NCBI GenBank assembly: GCA_963281255.1 | Contig: OY725491.1 | Coordinates: 5,382,857 to 5,446,856, forward strand | DNA: 64,000 nucleotides | Direction: 5' to 3' | DNA from: Aphrocallistes beatrix | Taxonomy: Eukaryota; Porifera; Hexactinellida; Sceptrulophora; Aphrocallistidae | Shown here: positions 20,943 to 32,700 of the stretch, piece by piece | Numbering within the stretch: position 1 is the stretch's first letter | Layout: each line of letters starts with the position of its first letter | Position numbers and translations under genes: made by a program | Notes under the pieces: generated by a model | What the model saw: only the letters and a program-made list of their open reading frames with translations | Database searches by the model: none | Told to the model about the DNA's origin: nothing

Positions 20943-22253
20943 TTTTGCTTGGAATAGTTACATAAAATAAACAAATTACAAAAATAAGCTAGAGACTAGT
21001 TTCCAACAGTTGGATTATATATTAATTATGTTATCTTATATATTAAAATGCTAGGATTTTTTGTTTGTTTGTTTGTTTGTTTGTCCGAATTGATTGAAGA
21101 ATTGGCGAGTCGTAGAAATACGAAAATTGGCATGTAGGTGTCAAATGATGAATCTAGGATTAAGTTCTAAGATCTAAGCGAAATTTCCACACCTCTGCAA
21201 AAAAAATGGAAAACAATTTTTCACACCTTTTCTATACAAAATAAATGACTACACTATCACAATAGAAATCATTGTACAAGTACGACACTACAATAAATAG
21301 ATTGTCATTGTTATTAATACTTCAAAGCAACTTATGTTTGATATCTCAAATGTATTATAGTGTATGGCGATAAAAAAAGATTATGTGCATATTTTCACAC
21401 CTTTATATACATATTTTCACACCATTTGATGAATTTTGAAAATAATGCTAGAGACTAGCTTCCAACGGGTGACATGGGGTTTTCAGGGGTGTAGATTTCG
21501 AATATCATATTTTCAGATCTATATGATGAATTATTTGTTTACTTTTGTTTACAATAGATACATAAAGTAAACAAATTACAAAAATAGGCTAGAGACTAGC
21601 TTCCAACGGGTGACATGGGGTTTTCAGGGGTGTAGATTTCGAATATCATATTTTCAGATCTATATGATAAATTATTTGTTTACTTTTGTTTGCAATAGAT
21701 ACATAAAGTAAACAAATTACCAAAATAGGCTAGAGACTAGCTTCCAACGGTTGACATGGGGTTTTCAGGGGTGTAGATTTCGAGTATCATATTTTCGAGT
21801 AAATTTGACGATCAATTTGTTTACTTTTGTTAAAATAGATACATAAAGTAAACAAATCTCAAAAATATGGTAGAAACTTGCTTTCAACGGTTGACATGGG
21901 GTTTTCAGGGGTGTTGATTTCGAATATCACATTTTCGAGTAAAATTGATGATCAATTTGTTTCCTTTGTGTACAATAGATACATAAAGTAAACAAATTAC
22001 AAAAATGGGTTAGAGACTAGCTTCCAACGGTTGACATGGGATTTTTAGTGCTCTAGATTTCGAATATTATATTTTCGGATCCATATGAGAAATTATTCGT
22101 TGACCTTTGTTTACGATATTTATATAAAGGAAAAATTCCCAAAATATGTTAGAATGAGTAACTCCAGGCGCCCGCAGGGCAACTCTGCGGACACGCAGTG
22201 TCCGCAAGCCGCGCAGCGCAAGTAAGCGAAGCGTGCTTGTAATTATAAAATTA
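20943..22253. repeat. Intron repeat family with 141-bp tandem array
   Basis: A copy of the family starting near TATTAAAATGCTAGGATTTT (about 21045) runs into five tandem units with starts near 21447, 21588, 21729, 21870 and 22009, so the period is 141 bp (139 for the last). Each unit holds GCTAGAGACTAGCTTCCAAC, a GACATGGGGTTTT.AGGGGTGTAG block, and TACATAAAGTAAACAAAT. A reversed GC-rich head follows at about 22164-22240. Confidence 0.8.
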
Positions 22254-22279
22254 TTATATTTTATATATTAAAACGCAAT

Positions 22280-23590
22280 GTTTTTTTTGTCCGACCAGAA
22301 TTGATTGAGGATCTGCGAGGTGCTGGAAAAGTGAAATTTGGCACACAGGTAGATAATAAAATAATGAGTCTATGATTAAGTTGGAAGATCTAAGCGAAAC
22401 TTTCACACCTCGCCGAGATAGGTGATAAATTGTGCTGACCAATGAAATTCGTTTCTTATACGAGGGTCACTCGATAAGTTTTGAGCCTGGAGTAGTTGCT
22501 GCCATTTGATTGTGTTGAAAATTCCTAGGATTATTCATCTACCTATTATTACTTGTATCTTTGGTTTTGAGTTAGATTGGACAAGTTTCTAAAATATTAT
22601 GCCACATATAATGGAGTGTCCTTGTGAACTCCGACACATTTGCAAGCCATTTCCTATGGAATTTTATTTATTCTCTTTATGGAAAAATGATAGTTGGGCA
22701 CAAACTTTTGATAATTCAATATTATCAATGATGCGATATATTCACAATCGGGGGGGTTCTATGATCATCATATTTAAATTTCGTTTGCAAAACATAAAGA
22801 AATGTTCAAAGAGATCCCAATTCAACGCTTGTGGTTGTGTTTTCATAGATGCTAATACAAAATATCTTAGACAATTTCTTCATTACAATATTTTAGAAAC
22901 TTGTCCGGTTGAAATCAAACTCAAAGTCAAAGATAATAATAGGTAGGTGAATAATCCTAGAAATTTTCAACAAAATCAAACTGAAGTAACTACTCCAGGC
23001 TCAAAACATATTGAGTGACTCTAGTATAATGCAAATACATTAGGATCAAACAGGAGTGACTTATGCACACAATCAAAAGGGCTGTTTGTGATTGAAATTC
23101 ATTAGTTCATGTGAGACCAATCGGTTATCAGACTTTTATAATGCGATTCACATTATTCTATTTCATATACATGATTGAATACAGCTATTTTGAGTCTACA
23201 ATTTGATTGTTAAAAGTTATTTTATGATCGGAATATTGATCATAGCAATATAAGACGCTTTAATTGTTGTTAACGACATGGACTGAAATTGGTTGATTAT
23301 TCAAGTATAATAATCTTTAGTAATGTGTAATTTTGTGGATTCAAATCGACCTTGCATTCAGGATTAGTTTACTAAATACGAAGTAAATTATATTTATTAC
23401 GAACCTAAATTTTCAGCTACAGTTCTGATTTTATTAAAGTAACTGCAGACAAATGACAATTCAGCATACTTAGTAGAGAGCAAGAAAGTGACGTATTGTT
23501 TCTCGAATATCCCCAAGGGCTCACTGGGTAACTCTGCGGACAAGCAGTGCCTGCAAACCCCGCAGCGCATGCAAGCGAAGCGCGCTTGTT
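22280..23590. repeat. Duplicate of gene 1 last intron (15220-15945)
   Basis: Same order as in gene 1: GAATTGATTGAGGA, CACACCTCGCCGAGATAG, CATTCAGGATTAGTTTACT, then a reversed GC-rich head at about 23512-23590. The mariner-like element at 22461 interrupts it. A reversed relative lies in gene 2 at about 46970-47410. Confidence 0.75.
22461..23024. mobile_element. mariner/Tc1-like element with about 90-bp inverted ends
   Basis: 564 bp flanked by TA. Left end CGAGGGTCACTCGATAAGTT and right end (reverse) CTAGAGTCACTCAATATGTT continue as matching arms for about 90 bp, including GAGCCTGGAGTAGTT. The related intron of gene 1 (near 15390) lacks it: TTTTATAATGC there corresponds to the two flanks joined, a paralogous empty site. 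The 115-codon open frame inside is not a transposase I recognise. Confidence 0.87.
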
Positions 23591-24030
23591 ATATACTGAT
23601 TATATAATAATTATAAAATTATTATACAATTATTATATAATTATTATTTAATAAATATATAATTATAATATAATTATTATTTAATAATTACATAATAATT
23701 ATATAATTATTATATAATTATTATACAATTATTATATAATTATTATATAACAATTGTATAATAATTATATAATTATTATATAATTATTAAATAATAATTT
23801 TATAATTATTAAATAATAATTATATCTTATATATTATAATGCTAGGATTTTTTGTTTGTTTGTTTGTCCGAATTGATTGAAGAATTGGCAAGTCGTAGAA
23901 ATACGAAAATTGACATGTAGGTGTCAAATGATGAATCTAGGATTAGTTCTAAGATCTAAGCGAATTTCCACACCTCTGCAAAAAAAATGGAAAACAATTT
24001 TTTTATTATTATTATACTATTATAATATTA
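23590..24030. repeat. AT palindromic array and repeat-family start
   Basis: About 23590-23830 is a run of TAATTATATAATTATTATAT-like units, matching the array at 16290. It is followed by one short copy of the intron repeat family (23830-24000). Confidence 0.7.
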
Positions 24031-24034
24031 TTAT

Positions 24035-24516
24035 AATACAAGCGCGCTTCGCGGCTGGCGGACACTTTGTGTCCGCCGGAGGCTCCCTTCGGTCGCCTGG
24101 AGTCACATTGGTTAATTATAAGGGAGATAACATCTCTAAATATGTCTGTCCTACTGTACTAATCGATATCACTCGAAAAATCACCAAATTTGTGAATTTA
24201 AAAATTTTTGATGCGTAATGATGACGTCATAACAAAGTGATGAGTCATCATTTTTTGATAATAGTTGCATCATATGTGAGGTATGTTAGTACACAGATTC
24301 TATTAAAATTTCAGCCTTCTATCTCCTATAATGGCTGAGTTATGCTCGAATAACTGTGTTGCTTAACTTTTAAAAATGTGACAATGACGTCATAATTCCA
24401 TGATGAGTCGACATTTTGCTCTGAACTCAGAACTTACTGGAGCCATAGCCAAAAGACTCCCACATGCCAAAAATCAGCCTTCTGCGCCCGGCAGTTTCTT
24501 CAATCAATTCGTTACA

Positions 24517-24545
<29 letters not shown>
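24035..24545. mobile_element. GC-headed repeat, long copy (+ orientation)
   Basis: One of the fullest copies: GC-rich head with GGCGGACAC and GTGTCCGCC arms around TTT, GGTTAATTATAAGGGAGATA, ATCGATATCACTCGAAAAAT, a pair of GATGACGTCAT motifs, GAACTTACTGGAGCCATAGC, and a tail CAATTCGTTACAGATATATA running into a (TA) repeat. No coding capacity seen. Confidence 0.75.
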
Positions 24546-24548
<3 letters not shown>

Positions 24549-25354
24549 CATCGAGTTTTAATAGTAAGGATTATTATAAAACAATTATAAATTGATTGTA
24601 AAATATGCTAGATACTACCTTTCAATAGTTGACACGAGGTTTTCGTGGGCGCAGGTTTAGATTATCGTACTTTCGAATACATCTGATGATTTAATTATTT
24701 AATTTTGTTTACTATAGATACATAAAATGAACAAATCTTAAAAATATGCTGGAAACTAACTTTCAGCGTTGGATCGGGTTTTTTGTGGGCTCATATTTCG
24801 AATATTGTATTTTGATTATATATATTTATTTTTGTTTATAATCGATACATAAAGTAAACAAATCTCAAAAAGATGCTAGAAAATAGCTTTTAACTGTTGA
24901 TCTGTGATTTTCGAGGCGTAGCTTAATATTACTTTATCGAATCTTTCGATTCTGAAGTTGTTGATATCCCCAGCAACACAGCCGACAGAGTGTTCGCTAG
25001 CCGCGCGACTCATGTGCACAAAGTGCGTTTGTAAGTTAATATAGTGGATAGGGATCTTTTTTGTTTATATAATTTTCGAAGCAAAGTACAGTAGGAATCA
25101 AATAGTTCCAAAATACAATATTCTGAATCTACACCCCCAATAGTATCCTAAGTCAACCAGAGTAGGAACTGAATCCATTTTTTAGATCTCGACCCGAATT
25201 CGAATCTGAATCTGAATTTTAGACTATTCCCGATCATTTTTGTTGTGAATGTTTTAGATCATGAGCTGCAACAGCTATATAATTTCTATTTTCACAAGTA
25301 CTGTCTATAGAATGGAAAAGCTGAAAATCTCCTTTTAAATTTTAATGGAAGCTT
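24546..25354. other. Degenerate tandem-repeat units, no gene
   Basis: About 24600-24930 holds three decayed units related to the 141-bp repeat (TGCTAGATACTACCTTTCAA, ATACATAAAGTAAACAAAT). A remnant of the GC-rich head (GCCGCGCGAC) lies near 24998-25012. Nothing else recognised. Confidence 0.45.
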
Positions 25355-25972
25355 CAGGGGCGGATCCAGAATTTCACGAAAGGGGGGCCCAAAGCAAGTG
25401 GAACGAGCGACTTTGGAGGGGATTTGGGGGTCTCCCCCCAGAAAATATTTTGAATAATAATATTAAAACCCATATCGAATGACCATTTGCATATACTATA
25501 CTAAGATTCATAATATGTTTTAGTATGTAATACTGTGCGACTGTATTGCCACTAGAGACTGAAAACTAGCAGCTGCTGATGGCTAGCACTCAGTCTCATC
25601 ACCTGCGTTATCTAATAGATTTCTTAACTTCATCAAGCGTGGTCTTTTGATGGCAAACTGATCTACAATCTCAGAATACGTGAGATTAATGTCTTTGTGG
25701 ACATAAAGAAGAATTAAATCATTTAATCGTTCTTCACTCATTGAGCTACGGAGTTCCGTCTTTACATATGCCAGGACAGAATTGGCCCTCTCAACAGTAG
25801 CAAATGCCACTGGTGCTACTAACAAAAAGTGTAAAATGCATAGATTGGCCTAAAGAAAATGGGGGCCCCCAAATATGTAACAAGGAATATACTACTACGA
25901 GAACGAGTGCATTAGGCTAGTCCTCGAAGGGGGGCCCAGGCCCCCTGGGCCCCCCTCCTTGATCCGCCTATG
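25355..25972 (-). mobile_element. Internally deleted hAT element with transposase C-terminus
   Basis: Ends CAGGGGCGGATCCAG and TTGATCCGCCTATG are imperfect inverted copies; flanks share AGCTTC. The - strand frame 25583-25825 (80 codons) carries a hAT dimerisation-type segment: VAFATVERANSVLAYVKTEL, then SEERLNDLILLYVHKDI. Only this C-terminal part remains, so the element is non-autonomous. The adjoining sequence is rich in GGGGGCCC-type runs. Confidence 0.78.
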
Positions 25973-26141
25973 AGCTTCGTGCATTCGCCTGATATCAATT
26001 TGAGCAAAATATGTTTGATTAATTTTGACTGAAAAATATTATTCTGCAAAACGAAGATACTTGTAAAACTTTTGATTGTAGTTCATTACAAAATACAATT
26101 AATATCTTGCAACAATTTGGTCACTTTCTTTTAATATTTAG

Positions 26142-26492
26142 AGGCAATGGGTACTTCAGAGATTTAAGATGGTGATGAGGCTATAAAATCACCAACAAGA
26201 TACAACACTCCTCCTAGGTCAAAAAACCTCCCCAAACCAAAGCCAAAGGGTTCTAGGGATGAGTTGCAACAAGAAACACGTTATGACATACCAGTAACTG
26301 TTAAACCCGATCAACCTAACATCTACGATATGCTGGCACCTAAAGATGTTGACAGCGAGAAAGAATCACCTGTATACGTCGAGATTCCTGAAGAAACTTC
26401 CTTTAGCGGCTTTGAATATCCGAGTGAGACTACTGCAAAATACTAGTAAAAGTGTAGGGGCAGATGATAATGCTTACGAGAGTATGCACTAG
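26142..26492 (+). pseudogene. Broken duplicate of the cytoplasmic-tail exon
   Basis: Matches 16541-16893 along its length, but has an in-frame TAA at 26165-26167 (CAA in the gene 1 copy) and a 2-bp deletion before the final motif. YDML and YVEI motifs and the end YESMH are still readable in separate frames. With the frameshifted exon at 20254 it forms a dead partial gene copy. Confidence 0.85.
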
Positions 26493-26813
26493 TGACAAAA
26501 ACTTTAGGCTCACTCTAGCATTTCTTTTGATTTAACATAATTGCTCAAACTAATGTTACAGTATATAAAAATGCGATATTTTTAATGTTTTGAATCTTTC
26601 CCAGTGTATATACATGTAATTATGTATATTTTTGCTTTCTACTCTTATGTGTGCTTATTATGTGTATCTGCGTTTTACCCACAACAAAGATCAATTTTTA
26701 ATACACATAGCAATAGAGTAAGATTAATAAAGATGAATGGGATTAAAAAATATCAGTATATACTTGTAGTATGCTTCAATTGAGGTTGCAACATCTTTTC
26801 AAATATATTAATA

Positions 26814-26992
26814 CAGTCGGCTCCGCTTAATAAGGTTACATCGGTCGGAAGACATTTTACCCGATTAAGCGGAGACCCTACTAACCGAAAATATTAACTT
26901 CTAATCATGAGAGCTATTCCGGTCCTACCAAAAGTGGCCCGTTTAAGTGGTTGACCCGATTAAACAGTGACCCTATTAAGCGGAGTCTACTG
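26814..26992. mobile_element. pogo/Tigger-like MITE
   Basis: 179 bp between TA dinucleotides; ends CAGTCGGCTCCGCTTAATA and the inverted CTATTAAGCGGAGTCTACTG. Strongly similar to the element at 45757-45945. Confidence 0.85.
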
Positions 26993-27275
26993 TATTTAGT
27001 TTCTGATAGTGTTGATCCATTTCAATTAAATGAAACTCGGGGAAGTGGAGACAGTTTAGGGATAGAATGGGAGGCATACACCAGTCCTGTACATACTATA
27101 CAATCGGTTTATCTAGGTGCTCGGCCGGCACTTATAGGTGCCAGTCTGGTATCGTCGGAGGAGCCAATGCGCTTGCAGTGTGATTCGATTTTGGCGTCGG
27201 GGTGCCATCACCCCTGCAATTACAAGATAAACCCCTGTTTAGGTGCCATTTAACTTTTATCACCTCCAAAAAAAG

Positions 27276-27636
27276 CTAAGTTGACTAATTCATGAATTAA
27301 TGAATAATTTGAATAATTCGAATAATTCATAATTCATCAAGCCAGAGAATAATTATTCAAAATTGAAAGTTTTTTACAAGGGAATATCATAAATTATATG
27401 AATGAGTTTTTCAAATAATTCATAATTCAGGATTCTGAACTTTCGAGCAATTCATAATTCCTGAATTATGAATTATTCGAATAGATCATTTTTCAGGAAT
27501 TTTGAATTATTCGAATTTTTCAATAATTCATGAATTAGTAAACCTAGCATATTGGTTGACTAATTCATGCTTGAATTATGAATTATTTGAATAATTCATA
27601 ATTCTTTGCCATTTTTTAATGAATTAGTCAACTTAG
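27276..27636. mobile_element. AT-rich inverted-repeat element
   Basis: CTAAGTTGACTAATTCAT at the left and its inverse at the right bound a stretch made mostly of AATTCATAATTC and GAATAATTC motifs. No target duplication is clear. Confidence 0.55.
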
Positions 27637-27817
27637 TAAAAAAGTACCTGACTGGAAAATCTTAGATAAAACCATGCAATCTGTATAATGGTTGAATGAC
27701 ATTAATTGTGAAAGAAGCCCTAAAACTCGGATACCATTACACGATTGAAGACTCGAAGCCAGGAATACGTATATTATTTTGTAGTCATTGCTGCAGCACC
27801 CAAATATAGCCAAAGTC

Positions 27818-28004
27818 CAGTGGCGTAGCTAGAGTGGGGCGAGGGGGGCAGACCGCCCCGGGCGGCGCTTAATAGGGGGCGGCACTTGACCTTGTGTTTC
27901 ATAAAATATATATTGATAAACTCAGAATTTTTCCAGAAATATGTGTTGAGGGGCGGCATGAAATACATCCGCCCCGGGCGACATAGGTGTAAGCTACGCC
28001 AGTG
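27818..28004. mobile_element. hAT-like MITE, perfect 8-bp target duplication
   Basis: 187 bp with ends CAGTGGCGTAGCTAG and CTACGCCAGTG, flanked by CCAAAGTC at 27810-27817 and 28005-28012. It sits inside the relic FN3 exon. The interior has two GGGCGG-type clusters in opposite orientation. Confidence 0.9.
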
Positions 28005-28279
28005 CCAAAGTCAAATACTTAGATTTAAGTTTGTGAACTATTATCACTTGAGATACTCGTATTAACATGGGAATACCAGTGTCGGCACGGGGAATTCGAG
28101 AGGGGCGAGGATTTTATTTCTAAAATTTTAAAACATTAACAATCAAGGAGTTGTACCAAACATAAGAAATGAGTTCTAAAATTATATTAATAGATAAATA
28201 AAGTCTAAATTTGGAATATGACAAGTAAATACTGAATCAGTAAGATATGGTGGTTTGAATATAATTAGAAAACAGAATT

Positions 28280-28560
28280 TTTGCCATATGGGAGTCTTTT
28301 AGCTATGGCTCCACCAAGTTATGACCTCATACAAAAATGTCACTATATAATTATAACGCCATTCTCACCTTTTTATAATTAGAAATTTCAGTTTTCCGAC
28401 ATTTTAAGTGATAGCAGGTTGAAATTTTAAGAGAATGTGTATATTAATATATCTCAAATATGATATAACTATCATTAAAAAATGAAGACCCATCATTCTG
28501 TATTACTTCATCATTATGCATCAAAAATTGAAAATTGACAAATTTTATGATTTCTCGAGT
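28280..28560. repeat. GC-headed family, headless reversed fragment
   Basis: TTGCCATATGGGAGTCTTTT, GGCTCCACC, CATCATTA(T/C)GCATCAAAAAT and TTTCTCGAGTGAT are in the reverse order of the long copies. It stops exactly at the AAT microsatellite. Confidence 0.6.
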
Positions 28561-28561
28561 G

Positions 28562-28693
<132 letters not shown>

Positions 28694-28767
28694 TACATTT
28701 ATATAGCGCAGATTCCATATTAATATGTTCAAGTGCGCTGTACAATTCAATAAAAGTAGGTGTGTGT

Positions 28768-28900
28768 TATGCATGTATGTATGTATGTGTATGTATGTGT
28801 ATGTATGCGTATGTATGTATGTATGTATGTGTATGTATGTGTATGTATGTGTATGTATGTGTATGTATGTGTATGTATGTGTATGTATGCTTGTAAGGTA
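28768..28900. repeat. GTAT/GTGTAT microsatellite
   Basis: Alternating ATGT and ATGTGT units over about 130 bp. The open frames across it (runs of Cys, Met, Tyr, Val) are artefacts. Confidence 0.92.
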
Positions 28901-29330
28901 TGTATATGCGTTGAAATTGGTTTAGGTGGATATGTCGTGCGCGATACGGAAAAGATGAGTTTTCAAGAGTTTTTTAAGAGAAGAAGTGAGGGGGCATTCC
29001 GAATGCTAGGAGGCAGAAGATTCCACTCAACAGGCGCAGCTAAAGTGAATGCACGATCACCCAGAATTTTGGAAGATTTGATAGTAGGATGCTCAAGGAG
29101 GATGGCGTTGGATGATCGTAGAGTACGATTGGATGACTTAACCTGTATGAGCTGGATGATGTAGTCCGGAGCAAGAGAATTGATGGCTTTGTAAGTTATG
29201 AGGAGGATTTTGAAGAGGATACGATGTTTGACAGGCAGCCAGTGGAGGTTAATAAGAAGAGGAGATGACGAAAAGGTACGAGAGACGTAGGATATGTAAG
29301 ATTTTTACGGATGCTATCTACAGCAATGTT
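28900..29330. other. Possible old interspersed repeat, unidentified
   Basis: Less AT-rich than its surroundings, purine-rich (AGGAGGATTTTGAAGAGGAT, GGCAGCCAGTGGAGGTTAAT). The 134-codon frame starting in the microsatellite has no recognised domain. The pattern suggests the body of the repeat whose end carries the microsatellites. Confidence 0.35.
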
Positions 29331-29715
29331 ATGACTATGTGATCATATATCTGAGTATTATTGCGTAGTTAATTAATCTCAATAGATACTCAGTAAGATG
29401 GCATAGCGAAGAAAGATTTATTTATGAAGGATATCCGATAATACTTCAATTATATCTTGTTATGTTCACTACCTGTTTGATTTGTACCCTGACCTGTTGC
29501 ATATATTATTGCATGCAGATAAGCAAAGCAGATGTGATAGTCTAGCAATTATGCTTGTAAGATGATACTCACTCATGAATTCAACTTCAAATAGGGAATA
29601 GCAACATCATATAAATGATATAGATTTGTGTGAAGTGATAGTTAATATGCCCAACAACTGAATTAATGTTAGTTTGATACATAAATTCAGGATCGATTAC
29701 TTTTTCTTTTTCGTC
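29331..29715 (+). promoter_or_regulatory. Likely promoter/5' UTR region of gene 2
   Basis: Interval directly upstream of the signal-peptide ATG. AT-rich; I see no convincing TATA box or initiator and no transposon ends. Assigned by position only. Confidence 0.3.
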
Positions 29716-29782
29716 ATGAAGTGGAATATTAATTTAATATTATTCTGCATCGTCTATCTTGGAGTCATTTCAAATGCTCAGA
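29716..29782 (+). CDS. Gene 2 exon 1, signal peptide
   Basis: ATG at 29716 opens MKWNINLILFCIVYLGVISN, a classic signal peptide: one Lys, a hydrophobic core and a small-residue end, with likely cleavage near SNA-Q. The donor is CAGA|GTAAGT, phase 1, exactly the phase needed by the SRCR exons that follow. Too short for the usual ORF length cut-off. This is the only visible start of an SRCR gene in the window. Confidence 0.78.
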
Positions 29783-32700
29783 GTAAGTTCAATATAGGAA
29801 TATTCATATGTGAAGCATCTCGTCTGTTTTAGATACTTGATAGAAAAAGAATTTGGACATTGTCTTACACCACTCCTAACTCTATTTCAAATTTACCATT
29901 TTACTACATAAATGGAATATAATTAAAACACAAATACGTACACCGCCTGATTTGTAGATTGTCGTTTTGTGAAATTTTGCAGAAATTCTCCTTTGTAAAG
30001 TTGGTGGTCCATTGACTAATTTGACACTTCAAATGCCTCTTCTGGGGGTTTTGGGGGTTTTATATTTGAGAATAGAAAGGTTTAAGTTCTTCCCTGCTTA
30101 AAATAAAGCATTCTTTTTAATTTTCAAAATCAATCCATTTTACTGAATGTGTTAAGTTAAGATACATTGTGCATCCTGATCATTATCAACAGGATCATGA
30201 TGTGTTTGCATCAGAGATAATAGTGCACAGACCCAAACAATAGCTCCCCCATTGAAAAAAATTAATTCTCAAATCGCTAGAGATTAAGGGGCAAAAGTAA
30301 GGAACCTCAAATCGATACTGACCCAAAAAACTAGCGTTTAGGGACTAGAAAGCTGCAAAATGCTAGCATTTGACCCTCCATCCCTATATCTCTATAGATT
30401 TAGGGCCTCCATCCCTTTAATGCTAGCATTTTAAGGCTAGGATCCCCAAAAACCGTGATCTCAAAACACAAACACTAGCGTTTTAGGGACTACGGGCCCA
30501 AAAATCTAGTGTAGTGGGATTCCCAAAAGCGCTTACATCAGTCCGCCTGTGTTTGATGAAATCCAATATTTCGTATTTGTCATCATTCAGAAGCGAAAGC
30601 GGAATTTAATCTATTTACTCAGATATCAATTTAGATCTGATTAGTTTCTTTTTTTTGTTCTAACCAAAAACAGTAATTAAAAAAACAAAAATGGCACGGA
30701 ATCATGATGATTTGCATGATTGTTGCAAATCTTCATACGTATTTTATCTTGACACAAAAATTGTATCCGTATAGAAAAATGAAATTATGTATAAACAGCA
30801 TATGATGCCTATCTAGAGAAGTATCTTAGATATCTATTGAGTTTACTTTTCATGAGAGCATCTAAATATTAATAGGAAATGGAGATTTACGCTTAACAGA
30901 AGGAAGCAGGGGACAGTTAGAAGTCTACTTCAATGGTTGGGGATTTATCTGTGACAATGGTTGGAGTAGTGTTGATGCAAATACAGCTTGCAAAATATTA
31001 GGTTATGGCACTGCAGTTAACACAAGAACTAGACGATATAATGTGGACACAAATTATAAGTTAAACTATATTACATGCATTGGAAATGAGATCAGCATCC
31101 TAGACTGTGGATATAGTACATTTGTAGCAGGACGTTGTTCTTTTTATGAACACATCTATATCGAATGTGGATATGGTAAGTCTACTTTCATTTATTTCAT
31201 CCTATTATTATATTTTTCAGCTAGAATAAGGCCGAATGATATTCATGACTGGAATAAGGCCGAATTATAATCAAGACTGGAATAAGGCCGCATTTTCACA
31301 ACTGTTTGAGTCGAGTGATATATGCGTAATACTGAAATAAATATGTGACAAACAAGTTGTGTATATGTTATGGGCAATATGAGAAATTGGTCATTTTGCA
31401 TAATTCCTAGGCAATATGCATAATGCTATTTTCTGAGGCAATATGCATAATGTCCAGACAATAATGCATAATGCTATTTTCTGAGGCAATATGCATAATG
31501 TCCAGACAATATGCATAATGCTGTTTTCTGAGTCAATATGCATAATGTCCAGACAATATGCATAACGAACCCTTTGATTTCGGTCGCTTTTTTTGATTGA
31601 ATTTCTCTGCCGTTAGTTATATAACACCGGTCGACACAATTCCACTTGTTCAAACATTGATCTTGCTCCTAGCAAAATTATGAATGAATGGGTACGATTA
31701 GGCCATCATTAACTATTATTAGAAACTTATCTTTGCTCCACCGCCCGCATCAAGTTTACTTACCGCTTAACTATAGTTATTATTTAAAACATTACAGTGA
31801 ATTTCAACTATACGATATATTTGATAGTTAACGGCTAGTGATTTACCCTAACATGCTAAACATATTTAGAAATAGGGTCATTGAAATATTTCCATGTATC
31901 AGGCACTTCGCATGATGATAATACAAACAATAATGAGAGAATGATAATGAAATGCTACTCAATCGGCTATGACTCAATTCATAAAATTTTTAAAAATTAA
32001 TTAGTAGAAATAGGCTTCTATTAAATTTAACCTCTGATCAATAAATAAGTATCTTTGTTTAGTAAAAATAATGCTGACAACAAGAAAATTTGTATAATGC
32101 GTATGGAAAATTGTATTTCGTATATTGTCCAATGAGAGAAGCATTATGCATATTGTCTGGACATTATGCATATTGACTCAGAAAATAGCATTATGCATAT
32201 TGTCTGGACACTATGCATATTGCCTAGGCATTATGCAAAATGGCCAATTTCTCATATTGCCCATAACATATACATTTTGCTTAAAAACACCTCACCAGGC
32301 GAATTTTCAAAATATTCCATGCCAAAACCCCTTAAAATCTCCCTCTTTCCCAACAAAAGGAATAATAAAGTAGTAGATTTTATGAGAATAGTCATGTTGC
32401 GAATTATCGTACATAATACACCTTGATGTTTTCATTTCACAGTGGTTGTTGTACCCATCTAATGAAACCAATTTATTAAAGGAAAACTTATAATTGAAAC
32501 TAATTAATCAAAATGTTCATAATTCTTCACGTTGAAGGTTGTCGGTGTTGCGAGTTGTCTGTTGCGAATTGCCGATTTGCGAGTTGCCCTTCTGCTCAAA
32601 TGCCCGTCAATCACATGTGTATAACGGCCAATTTTGTCCAGTCCCTTGGGTGGCCGTTATATACAAGTTCCACTGTATTTACAATTTATTTCGGGGTTGC

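Larger units (their letters stand above)
27000..28060 (+). pseudogene. Relic FN3 exon split by insertions
   Basis: Pieces of one FN3 domain in order: LGIEWEAYTSPV (about 27059-27094), NDINCERSP with the extra Cys (about 27694-27720), and YFVVIAAAPKYSQS (about 27768-27815). They match FN3 domains 1-3 of gene 1 (IEIEWQEY, NEIGCEKNF, ITIAAVTEY). Between the pieces lie a 27120-27640 insertion with stops and a hAT-like MITE at 27818. Frames differ between pieces. This indicates a further FN3-bearing copy of the gene decayed here. Confidence 0.65.

Noticed and set aside
22599..22946. 115-codon frame as a transposase
   Set aside because: No DDE-type motif or helix-turn-helix seen; it lies between the arms of a short non-autonomous element.
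28760..29164. 134-codon open frame running out of the GTAT repeat
   Set aside because: Half is microsatellite and the rest has no recognised domain or homologous exon in the window.
32125..32426. Open frames of 82 and 86 codons
   Set aside because: They are made of the tandem GCATATTG units in the foldback arm.
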